Below, in pieces: positions 1 through 4,467 of a DNA stretch of 6,652 nucleotides. Numbering within the stretch: the stretch's first letter is position 1; each line of letters starts with the position of its first letter. The DNA is from Desulfitobacterium sp. (GTDB taxonomy: Bacteria > Bacillota > Desulfitobacteriia > Desulfitobacteriales > Desulfitobacteriaceae). The stretch spans positions 1 to 6,652 of the forward strand of contig JAAZLD010000015.1 in NCBI GenBank assembly GCA_012799495.1, in the 5' to 3' direction. The notes below the pieces were generated by a model. The model saw nothing but the letters and a program-made list of their open reading frames with translations, had not been told where the DNA came from and did no database searches. The position numbers and the translations under genes were made by a program.

Positions 1-1
1 T

Positions 2-616
2 ATCGTTAAGAAAACAGGACTAGAAGAATTTGATACCTCGCGTAAAAGTGGTTTAATTGCCATAACTTTAGTTGAAGATAATGAATTAATAGGAGTTCGC
101 TTAACGAAAAGTGGAGATAGTTTAATTATGGCCACCCGTAAAGGTATGAGTATCCGCTTTTTAGAATCTGATGTAAGACAAATGGGTAGAACTGCCCAAG
201 GAGTTAAAGGTATCCATTTGGACAAAGATGATTATGTAGTTAGTATGGATGTAATATATGAGGAAGAAGCGGAAATACTTTCAATGACAGAATATGGCTA
301 TTCTAAACGGACAGACGCGTCTGAATATCGTATTCAAGGACGGGGTGGTAAGGGAATTATCGCATCAAAATTAAATGATAAAACAGGTGATTTAGTAGGT
401 TTAAGAGTGATTAACCCTGAGGATGAATTGATGGTCATTACTGATGATGGTGTAATTATACGGCAAGAAGTGTCTGGTATTTCGAAATTAGGTCGTAATT
501 CTCAAGGAGTAATGGCTATGCGTACTGGAGAAAGTAAAGTAGTAGCTATAGCTAAAGTGGCGCATAAAGATGATGAAGACGAAGAAGAAGATATTGAAGA
601 TAACATTGATGAATGA
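2..616 (+). CDS. gyrA: DNA gyrase subunit A, C-terminal part (5' end outside window)
   Basis: GyrA is the breakage-reunion subunit of DNA gyrase, which introduces negative supercoils with GyrB. Only the last 204 codons are present, open from the window edge to TGA 614-616. They belong to the C-terminal beta-pinwheel that wraps DNA. Recurring blade signatures are visible: a VRQMGRTAQGVKGI stretch near 175-215, a QGRGGKG stretch near 335-355 resembling the GyrA-box, and LGRNSQGV near 490-510. The protein ends in a strongly acidic Asp/Glu tail, a feature of many GyrA proteins that modulates wrapping. The ATG at 128 is internal, because homologous sequence continues upstream in the same frame without a stop. 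The next gene starts 66 bp downstream and no terminator lies between. ParC is the alternative, but the blade motifs and acidic tail favour GyrA. Confidence 0.95.
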   Translation: MVKKTGLEEFDTSRKSGLIAITLVEDNELIGVRLTKSGDSLIMATRKGMSIRFLESDVRQMGRTAQGVKGIHLDKDDYVVSMDVIYEEEAEILSMTEYGYSKRTDASEYRIQGRGGKGIIASKLNDKTGDLVGLRVINPEDELMVITDDGVIIRQEVSGISKLGRNSQGVMAMRTGESKVVAIAKVAHKDDEDEEEDIEDNIDE

Positions 617-682
617 TGTAAAGTGAATTAGATTAAGAAAAATAAGCAAAGCCAACACAGTTAAGAACGGGGTTGGTAAAAG

Positions 683-1261
683 ATGAAGCTAAAAATAGGA
701 GTATTAGCTCAAAGCACCTTTGATGAAAATTGTGTACTATTGGAGGCTTTAAATTGTGAAATAATCAAGGTAGAAAAAGCAGAAGATATTGAAGAGATCC
801 AAGGGCTAATTATTTCTGTAAATGATAATTCAGCTATAAATAAGCTAATACTATCTGAGCTAGGAGATAGGATCAAAAAATTTGCTGCTAGGGATTTCCC
901 TATTTACGGAATTTGTGGTGGTATGATTCTTTTAAGTAAGGATACCTCTAATTATGAACAACCTAGATTGGGGCTTATGGATATAGATGTTGCAGAAAAA
1001 TCTATCGTAAGCCATGATTTAAGTGTAACAGCAAATCTTCTTATCCCTGCACTGGGAGATATACCTTTTCCTGCTATTTTTCTAAATTCACCATATATTA
1101 AAAGAATTAAGCCAAATGTAGGGATTTTAGCCGAATATAATGATAAAATAGTATTTGTTCGGCAAGGAAATATGTTGGCTAGTTCTTTCCATCCTGAACT
1201 TGCATCAGATTGTCGTGTTCATCAATATTTTATAAATATGGTGAAGGAACACATAATATAA
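683..1261 (+). CDS. Divergent PdxT-like glutamine amidotransferase (orphan)
   Basis: The 192-residue product aligns along its length with PdxT, the class I glutaminase that feeds ammonia to PdxS for pyridoxal phosphate synthesis. Visible PdxT signatures are GICGGMILL with the nucleophile Cys78, EQPRLGLMD near 92-100, FPAIFLNSPYI near 129-139, and VRQGNMLASSFHPEL with His170 and Glu172. The catalytic triad is therefore intact. Other family motifs are lost: the PGGES oxyanion/glutamine-binding loop after GLII reads SVNDN (45-49), the N-terminal LQG motif is altered, and the FGRQ motif reads IVSH. No pdxS lies upstream, where PdxT genes usually have one; gyrA is there instead. The start ATG has only a weak GGTTGG-type ribosome site. 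A short inverted repeat (CCAAC/GTTGG, 652-676) sits over it. The stop lies 24 bp before serS. The family call is secure, but glutaminase activity is uncertain. Confidence 0.8.
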   Translation: MKLKIGVLAQSTFDENCVLLEALNCEIIKVEKAEDIEEIQGLIISVNDNSAINKLILSELGDRIKKFAARDFPIYGICGGMILLSKDTSNYEQPRLGLMDIDVAEKSIVSHDLSVTANLLIPALGDIPFPAIFLNSPYIKRIKPNVGILAEYNDKIVFVRQGNMLASSFHPELASDCRVHQYFINMVKEHII

Positions 1262-1285
1262 GTGTCAGATATGGAGGATTTTCTA

Positions 1286-2551
1286 ATGCTAGATCTAAGA
1301 TTTGTACGCTCTAACCCTGAAATAGTTAAAGAGGCATTACAAAAACGTAATTCCTCTCTAAGTCTTGATGATTTTTTGAAGCAAGAGGAAAATAGACGTA
1401 AGATTCTTTTTGATGTAGAAAAACTGAAAGCTCAAAGAAATAGCGTTTCAGATGAAGTAGGATGTCGTAAGAAAAATGGAGAAGATGCCCAAGACTTAAT
1501 TCAAGAAATGCGCAAAGTTGGAGAAGAAATTAAAGCTTTAGAAAGGCAATTAAGGAAAGTTGAAGAGGAAATGGAAAAGGTTCTTTACGAGATACCTAAT
1601 GTTCCTCATGAATCTGTACCTGTAGGAGTTGACGAGAGTGGGAATGTTGAGGTCCGAGCCTGGGGAACTCCTCGTCAGTTTGATTTTGAACCGTTACCTC
1701 ATTATGAAATCGGGGAAAAATTAGATATATTAGATTTTAATCGAGCTGGTAAAGTAACTGGTGCTCGCTTTAGCTTCTATAAAGGTTTAGGTGCAAAATT
1801 AGAAAGAGCATTGATTAGTTTTATGTTAGACAAGCATACTGAAAAAGGCTATTTAGAGGTATTTCCACCTTTCATGGTTCATCGCAATTCAATGATTGGT
1901 ACCGGTCAATTACCTAAATTTGAAGAAGATGCCTTTAAAATTGAAGGAACAGAATACTTTTTGATACCAACTGCCGAGGTACCAGTGACAAATTTATATA
2001 GAGAAGAAATTATCGATGCAGAAAAACTTCCTATCTATCACTGTGCTTATAGTGCCTGCTTTAGAGCAGAAGCTGGATCAGCAGGAAGAGATACTCGTGG
2101 CTTGATTAGACAACACCAATTTAATAAAGTGGAATTAGTTAAATTTTCCTTACCTGAAAACTCCTATGACGAGTTAGAAAAATTAACTAGAGATGCTGAA
2201 AGTAGTCTCCAGGAACTTGAACTTCCTTATCGGGTTATGAACCTTTCGACAGGAGACTTAGGTTTTAGTGCGGCTAAAACTTATGACTTAGAAGTTTGGT
2301 TACCCAGCTTTAATACATATAGGGAAATTTCATCTTGTAGTAATTTTGAAGATTTTCAAGCTCGCAGGGCGAGTATTCGTTTCCGGCGTGAGCCAAAAGG
2401 AAAGCCAGAATATCTTCATACTCTCAACGGTAGTGGATTAGCTATTGGAAGAACATTAGCTGCTATTCTAGAAAATTACCAAGAAGAAGATGGAAGAGTA
2501 AGAGTACCGAAAGCATTAATTCCTTATATGGGTGTAGAATATATTGGTTAG
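1286..2551 (+). CDS. serS: Seryl-tRNA synthetase
   Basis: Cytoplasmic class II aminoacyl-tRNA synthetase that charges tRNA-Ser and tRNA-Sec with serine. The 421-residue product has the usual bacterial length. The N-terminus (MLDLRFVRSNPEIV) leads into a long helical arm, about residues 28-100, rich in Lys and Glu, which is the coiled coil that grips the long variable arm of tRNA-Ser. The catalytic domain shows TAEVP at 229-233, motif 2 starting FRAEAGSAGRDTRG at 259 with HQF at 277-279, and motif 3 NGSGLAIGRT at 381-390 with the ATP-binding Arg389. I chose ATG 1286 because a GGAGG lies at 1273-1277 with an 8-bp spacer and the protein then begins like the family. An in-frame GTG at 1262 would add eight unconserved residues. 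Three tRNA-Ser genes follow within 1.8 kb. Confidence 0.98.
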   Translation: MLDLRFVRSNPEIVKEALQKRNSSLSLDDFLKQEENRRKILFDVEKLKAQRNSVSDEVGCRKKNGEDAQDLIQEMRKVGEEIKALERQLRKVEEEMEKVLYEIPNVPHESVPVGVDESGNVEVRAWGTPRQFDFEPLPHYEIGEKLDILDFNRAGKVTGARFSFYKGLGAKLERALISFMLDKHTEKGYLEVFPPFMVHRNSMIGTGQLPKFEEDAFKIEGTEYFLIPTAEVPVTNLYREEIIDAEKLPIYHCAYSACFRAEAGSAGRDTRGLIRQHQFNKVELVKFSLPENSYDELEKLTRDAESSLQELELPYRVMNLSTGDLGFSAAKTYDLEVWLPSFNTYREISSCSNFEDFQARRASIRFRREPKGKPEYLHTLNGSGLAIGRTLAAILENYQEEDGRVRVPKALIPYMGVEYIG

Positions 2552-2581
2552 AAGATCCTAAAAATAGATGCTAATTGAACA

Positions 2582-2610
2582 TTTACATGTTTTAAATTTT
2601 ATGTTATACT
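2582..2610 (+). promoter_or_regulatory. Sigma-A-type promoter of tRNA-Ser(TGA)
   Basis: TTTACA at 2582-2587, a 17-bp spacer, and TATACT at 2605-2610 preceded by the extended -10 dinucleotide TG (2602-2603). The predicted start near 2617 lies about nine bases before the mature tRNA. No terminator is visible between serS and this promoter, so serS read-through could add to tRNA expression. Confidence 0.75.
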
Positions 2611-2625
2611 AGTTTTCGTCACAAA

Positions 2626-2714
2626 GGAGGGGTGTCCGAGTGGTTTAAGGAGCCGGTCTTGAAAACCGGTGACTCCGCAAGGGGCCGTGGGTTCGAATCC
2701 CACCCCCTCCGCCA
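2626..2714 (+). tRNA. tRNA-Ser(TGA)
   Basis: An 89-nt class II tRNA including encoded CCA. The acceptor strands GGAGGGG and CCCCTCC pair over 7 bp with discriminator G2711. The D-arm begins TCCGAGTGG. The anticodon stem CCGGT/ACCGG encloses loop CTTGAAA with anticodon TGA at 2660-2662, reading UCA and other UCN codons. A long variable arm (ACTCCGCAAGGGGC region) and the T-arm GTTCGAATC follow. A strong promoter lies just upstream. Its 3' half from position 2694 is repeated exactly 162 bp downstream. Confidence 0.98.
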
Positions 2715-2775
2715 TAAGATAAAAACAGTTTAATTGTATCAAATTATGTATATTGGCAGAGTAGTAAATTAGGAT
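2694..2775 (+). repeat. Direct repeat A1: tRNA-Ser(TGA) 3' end plus tail
   Basis: First copy of an 82-bp perfect direct repeat. It starts inside the T-loop (CGAATCCC), covers the T-stem, acceptor strand and CCA, and continues 61 bp into the AT-rich tail. The tail contains the motif TGTATATTGGCAGAGTA and ends AAATTAGGAT. The second copy is 2856-2937. The tail segment 2715-2771 aligns without gaps with the tail after tRNA-Ser(GGA) at 4326-4382, at about 39 of 57 positions by eye. Confidence 0.95.
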
Positions 2776-2855
2776 TCGAACGGGAGGGAAGCAAAAATGC
2801 GACCTCTGGGAGCATTTTCCCGACCCGGCGTGATAGCGAGGGTATCCGAGCGGCG
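2776..2855 (+). mobile_element. 80-bp GC-rich core of a tRNA-Ser-associated element, copy A
   Basis: This GC-rich block in AT-rich surroundings is matched at 76 of 80 positions by 4387-4466. Its left edge forms GGATTCGAAC (2772-2781), the reverse complement of the tRNA T-loop GTTCGAATCC. AAAATGC (2794-2800) and GCATTTT (2812-2818) can form a 7-bp hairpin with an 11-nt loop; GGG 2786-2788 and CCC 2819-2821 could extend it past a 5-nt bulge. The right edge contains TATCCGAGCGG (2843-2853), like a tRNA-Ser D-arm, and abuts a duplicated tRNA-Ser 3' end. It has no credible reading frame. The sequence shows the repetition; calling it mobile is inference. Alternatives are a conserved structural RNA or a relic of tandem duplication. 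Confidence 0.6.
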
Positions 2856-2937
2856 CGAATCCCACCCCCTCCGCCATAAGATAAAAACAGTTTAATTGTA
2901 TCAAATTATGTATATTGGCAGAGTAGTAAATTAGGAT
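2856..2937 (+). repeat. Direct repeat A2: duplicated tRNA-Ser(TGA) 3' end and tail
   Basis: Second copy of the 82-bp repeat, identical to 2694-2775 and offset by exactly 162 bp. Its first 21 bases form an orphan T-loop/acceptor 3' half ending in CCA (to 2876), with no matching 5' tRNA half, so it is not a functional tRNA. Identity stops at AAATTAGGAT, the point where A1 continues into the inverted T-loop sequence. Confidence 0.95.
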
Positions 2938-2949
2938 ATTTGATATTAT

Positions 2950-2990
2950 AAAAAGTTCGTAATTCGAAACACGAGGTACGAACTTTTTTT
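2950..2990 (+). terminator. Rho-independent terminator after the tRNA-Ser(TGA) element
   Basis: The 12-bp stem AAAAAGTTCGTA (2950-2961) / TACGAACTTTTT (2977-2988) runs into seven Ts (2984-2990). It would end the transcript that starts at the 2582-2610 promoter, so the whole element lies inside the tRNA-Ser(TGA) transcription unit. The A-rich 5' side means it could also act in reverse. Confidence 0.8.
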
Positions 2991-3010
2991 AAAAGTTTTT
3001 CCTATTATAT

Positions 3011-3089
3011 GGCCTCGTAGCTCAGGTGGATAGAGCGGGGGTTTCCTAAACCCTGACATGCGGGGGTTCGAGTCCTCCCGGGGCCACCA
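3011..3089 (+). tRNA. tRNA-Arg(CCT)
   Basis: A 79-nt tRNA including CCA. The acceptor GGCCTCG pairs with CGGGGCC (one T-G wobble). The D-arm is GCTCAGGTGGATAGAGC. The anticodon stem GGGGT/ACCCT holds loop TTCCTAA with anticodon CCT at 3045-3047, reading AGG. The T-arm is GGGGG-TTCGAGT-CCTCC. Only 20 bp separate it from the preceding terminator, and no correctly spaced promoter is evident there. The tadA start codon follows 24 bp after CCA. Confidence 0.96.
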
Positions 3090-3113
3090 TTTAATCGATT
3101 AAATTGAGGTATT

Positions 3114-3560
3114 ATGAATCATCAAGATTACATGCGTTTAGCTCTTAAAGAAGCACGCCTTGCTTATGAAAATGGGGATGTCCCCATCGGAGCAGTGGTA
3201 GTGTATAATCAGGAAGTTATCGCAAAAGCTCATAATGAAAAGGAATTAAGACAGGATCCCACCGCCCATGCAGAAATATTGGCAGTACAAAGAGCTACTA
3301 AAGCTTTAGGAGGGTGGCGTCTTTCTGAAGCTACTCTTTATGTGACTTTAGAACCATGTCCAATGTGTGCAGGAGCATTAGTACAAGCACGATTGAAGAG
3401 TCTTGTTTTTGGAGCTTCTGATTTTAAAGGTGGAGCTGTAGGATCTGTCACTAATGTCTTGGATGTAAATCGTTGGAATCACCGTATAGAGGTTATAGCA
3501 GGAGTTCTGGAAGAAGAATGTGCTCAGATTTTAAAAGATTTTTTCCGGAAACTTAGGTAA
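3114..3560 (+). CDS. tadA: tRNA-specific adenosine deaminase
   Basis: TadA converts wobble adenosine 34 of tRNA-Arg(ACG) to inosine so that one tRNA reads CGU, CGC and CGA. The 148-residue product is the normal size for the cytidine/deoxycytidylate deaminase fold. The zinc site is complete: HAE at 52-54 (His52 ligand, Glu54 proton shuttle) and PCPMC at 81-85 (Cys82 and Cys85 ligands). VPIGAVVV (23-30) and TLYVTLEPCPMCAGALVQAR (20 residues from about 74) are typical of bacterial TadA. The ATG follows GAGG (3106-3109) with a short 4-bp gap. The neighbouring tRNA-Arg(CCT) is not the editing substrate, so the proximity is probably transcriptional. Guanine deaminases share the fold, but the motif set fits TadA. 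Confidence 0.95.
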   Translation: MNHQDYMRLALKEARLAYENGDVPIGAVVVYNQEVIAKAHNEKELRQDPTAHAEILAVQRATKALGGWRLSEATLYVTLEPCPMCAGALVQARLKSLVFGASDFKGGAVGSVTNVLDVNRWNHRIEVIAGVLEEECAQILKDFFRKLR

Positions 3561-3582
3561 AATATTATATAACCCAGTTATT

Positions 3583-3611
3583 TTGATGAACTTAATTGAT
3601 AAATTTATATA
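3583..3611 (+). promoter_or_regulatory. Possible promoter upstream of tRNA-Ser(CGA)
   Basis: TTGATG (3583-3588), a 17-bp spacer, then TATATA (3606-3611). Both boxes are imperfect and the region is very AT-rich, so this is a weak call. If used, transcription would start near 3618 and the hairpin at 3620-3657 would form the 5' leader of tRNA-Ser(CGA). Confidence 0.35.
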
Positions 3612-3619
3612 GTATATTT

Positions 3620-3657
3620 TGCTTAAGTAATAATATCTAATAATTATCACTTAAGCA
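3620..3657 (+). terminator. Long hairpin between tadA and tRNA-Ser(CGA), possible tadA terminator
   Basis: TGCTTAAGT (3620-3628) pairs with ACTTAAGCA (3649-3657). After one A-C mismatch, ATAAT (3630-3634) pairs with ATTAT (3643-3647) around an 8-nt loop. The tract after it, TTATATTTT, is T-rich but interrupted, and the tRNA begins nine bases after the stem. It may terminate tadA weakly or be a structured leader removed during tRNA processing. Confidence 0.5.
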
Positions 3658-3666
3658 TTATATTTT

Positions 3667-3755
3667 GGAGGAGTATCGAAGTGGTCATAACGAGGCTGAC
3701 TCGAAATCAGTTGTACGGCAACGTACCGTGGGTTCGAATCCCACCTCCTCCGCCA
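3667..3755 (+). tRNA. tRNA-Ser(CGA)
   Basis: An 89-nt class II tRNA including CCA. The acceptor GGAGGAG pairs with CTCCTCC, followed by discriminator G3752. The anticodon stem GCTGA/TCAGT (one G-T) holds loop CTCGAAA with anticodon CGA at 3702-3704, reading UCG. The variable arm is TGTACGGCAACGTACC-like and the T-arm is GTGGG-TTCGAAT-CCCAC. The D-arm reads TCGAAGTGGTCATAACGA, diverged from the CCGAG form in the other two tRNA-Ser genes. It is followed directly by a terminator and, unlike the others, has no core element. Confidence 0.96.
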
Positions 3756-3765
3756 AAGTTAATGG

Positions 3766-3796
3766 AACCCATACTCATGTGGTATGGGTTTTTTAT
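3766..3796 (+). terminator. Rho-independent terminator of tRNA-Ser(CGA)
   Basis: The 9-bp stem AACCCATAC (3766-3774) / GTATGGGTT (3782-3790) has a 7-nt loop and is followed by continuing Ts to 3794. It lies 10 bp after the tRNA CCA end. Confidence 0.9.
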
Positions 3797-3817
3797 ATTT
3801 GCAATAAGCAGTAATTA

Positions 3818-3833
3818 GGTGGGATTCGAACCC
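3818..3833 (-). repeat. Inverted T-arm copy downstream of tRNA-Ser(CGA)
   Basis: GGTGGGATTCGAACCC is the exact 16-bp reverse complement of 3730-3745, the T-arm of tRNA-Ser(CGA). The bases before it (TATATTTGCAATAAGCAGTAATTA, split here as 3794-3805 and 3806-3817) resemble the tails before the inverted T-loop at 2772 and 4383. The bases after it (TCCTCC) repeat the acceptor-strand composition. This looks like a core-less, solo version of the junction seen at the other two tRNA-Ser genes. Confidence 0.75.
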
Positions 3834-3840
3834 TCCTCCT

Positions 3841-3847
3841 TTCGACA
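3841..3847 (-). promoter_or_regulatory. Candidate Spo0A box upstream of the Spo0E-like gene
   Basis: TTCGACA is the exact reverse complement of the Spo0A-box heptamer TGTCGAA. It sits 31 bp before the proposed -35 box and 91 bp before the GTG start of a gene whose family acts on Spo0A~P. A single heptamer can occur by chance, so regulation is inferred. Confidence 0.4.
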
Positions 3848-3877
3848 ATCATTTGCCTTTATTTACCTTATTTTTCG

Positions 3878-3906
3878 TTGTTTTTCATATCTTTTTGGGA
3901 TAAAAT
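3878..3906 (+). promoter_or_regulatory. Candidate promoter of the Spo0E-like gene
   Basis: TTGTTT (3878-3883), a 17-bp spacer and TAAAAT (3901-3906). The predicted start near 3913 gives a leader of about 25 nt containing the GGAGGGG ribosome site at 3925-3931. Confidence 0.5.
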
Positions 3907-3937
3907 TCTTTTGGAAGGGATTTCGGAGGGGATTAAA

Positions 3938-4108
3938 GTGGAAAAAAGATTATTAAGGAAAATCGAAGCTCTTCGCAAAAAATTATATCGAACTGCGAAG
4001 AGTCGTAGTTTAGTAGATGAAGAAGTTGTTGAACTAAGTCAAGAATTAGATGAAGTTTTGAATCAATATCAACGTTTTTCCATGTATAAGCAATTATCTT
4101 TTTGGTAA
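3938..4108 (+). CDS. Spo0E-like aspartyl-phosphate phosphatase family protein
   Basis: A 56-residue protein of two predicted helices joined by a short turn. The family removes phosphate from Spo0A~P, blocking entry into sporulation, and acts in the cytoplasm. The signature is SQELD at residues 34-38, preceded by the pattern IEALRKKLYRTA (9-20) and followed by EVLNQY (39-44), which matches the Spo0E-like family arrangement. I chose GTG 3938 because GGAGGGG lies at 3925-3931 with a 6-bp spacer. An in-frame ATG at 3878 would add 20 hydrophobic, unconserved residues and overlap the likely promoter. Placement among tRNA genes gives no functional clue. The family includes Spo0E, YisI and YnzD, and which phospho-protein this one targets cannot be read from sequence. 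Its presence supports a spore-forming host. Confidence 0.8.
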   Translation: MEKRLLRKIEALRKKLYRTAKSRSLVDEEVVELSQELDEVLNQYQRFSMYKQLSFW

Positions 4109-4163
4109 AAAGATAATATATATTTTTATTCCATTAACGGAAATAATATTTTGTCCTATTTTA

Positions 4164-4192
4164 TTGACATGTCTTGAATGTTCGCTTATAAT
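4164..4192 (+). promoter_or_regulatory. Consensus sigma-A promoter of tRNA-Ser(GGA)
   Basis: Perfect TTGACA (4164-4169), a 17-bp spacer and perfect TATAAT (4187-4192). The predicted start near 4199 leaves a leader of about 33 nt before the mature tRNA-Ser(GGA). This is the strongest promoter in the window. Confidence 0.9.
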
Positions 4193-4231
4193 AGTCTTCG
4201 TCATCAAAATTTTATTCAAAATATTTAACAT

Positions 4232-4325
4232 GGAGAGATGGCCGAGTTGGTTGAAGGCGCTCGCCTGGAAAGCGAGTACATGGGGTTGACCTGTGTCGAG
4301 GGTTCGAATCCCTCTCTCTCCGCCA
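4232..4325 (+). tRNA. tRNA-Ser(GGA)
   Basis: A 94-nt class II tRNA including CCA. The acceptor GGAGAGA pairs with TCTCTCC, with discriminator G4322. The D-arm is GGCCGAGTTGG-like. The anticodon stem CTCGC/GCGAG holds loop CTGGAAA with anticodon GGA at 4267-4269, reading UCC and UCU. The variable arm is long (4277-4297) and the T-arm is GAGGG-TTCGAAT-CCCTC. It is driven by a consensus promoter. Its 3' half from 4306 is repeated exactly 162 bp downstream. Confidence 0.98.
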
Positions 4326-4351
4326 TAAGCTTAACGAAGCAAAATTATTTA
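4306..4351 (+). repeat. Direct repeat C1: tRNA-Ser(GGA) 3' end plus tail
   Basis: First copy of a 46-bp perfect direct repeat that begins in the T-loop (GAATCCCT) and runs through the acceptor strand, CCA and 26 bp of tail. The second copy is 4468-4513. The tail continues to the inverted T-loop at 4383, is 57 bp long as in the A copy, and shares TGGCAGAGTA near 4365-4374. Confidence 0.95.
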
Positions 4352-4386
4352 ACTTTGTATATAATGGCAGAGTATTGAATTAGGAT

Positions 4387-4466
4387 TCGAACGGGAGGGA
4401 AGCAAAAATGCGACCCTTGGGAGCATTTTCCCGACCCGGCATGATAGCGAGGGTACCCGAGCGGCG
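4387..4466 (+). mobile_element. 80-bp GC-rich core of a tRNA-Ser-associated element, copy C
   Basis: Matches the core at 2776-2855 at 76 of 80 positions with no gaps. Two differences lie in the hairpin loop and two in the right half. The hairpin AAAATGC (4405-4411) / GCATTTT (4423-4429) is unchanged. The left edge GGATTCGAAC (4383-4392) is again an inverted T-loop. The right end TACCCGAGCGG is D-arm-like and joins a second copy of the tRNA-Ser(GGA) 3' end. The core is far better conserved between the two sites than the 57-bp tails. It carries no gene, so any mobility would need proteins in trans. Confidence 0.6.
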
Positions 4467-4467
4467 T

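Noticed and set aside
128..616. Separate 162-codon gene starting at ATG 128
   Set aside because: The frame is open to the window start and the upstream residues continue the GyrA pinwheel repeat, so the ATG is internal to gyrA.
652..676. Terminator between gyrA and the PdxT-like gene
   Set aside because: CCAAC/GTTGG can form only a 5-bp stem with a 15-nt loop and is followed by As, not Ts.
1262..1285. GTG 1262 as the start of serS
   Set aside because: It overlaps the ribosome site GGAGG that serves ATG 1286 and adds eight residues absent from SerRS N-termini.
2856..2876. A second complete tRNA-Ser gene after the core
   Set aside because: Only the T-loop/acceptor half is present; the upstream sequence offers no anticodon arm, so it is a tRNA fragment.
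2599..2904. Minus-strand reading frame of 101 codons across tRNA-Ser(TGA) and the element
   Set aside because: It is the antisense of a tRNA plus a duplicated tRNA end. The internal peptide repeat (IQLNCFYLMAEGVGF twice) simply reflects the 82-bp DNA repeat, and GVGFEPT-type peptides are typical spurious antisense-tRNA translations. No ribosome site supports it.
2694..2937. CRISPR array
   Set aside because: There are only two repeat units per locus, the repeats are 46-82 bp with a tRNA end inside, and the spacers are near-identical between loci. This is not CRISPR architecture.
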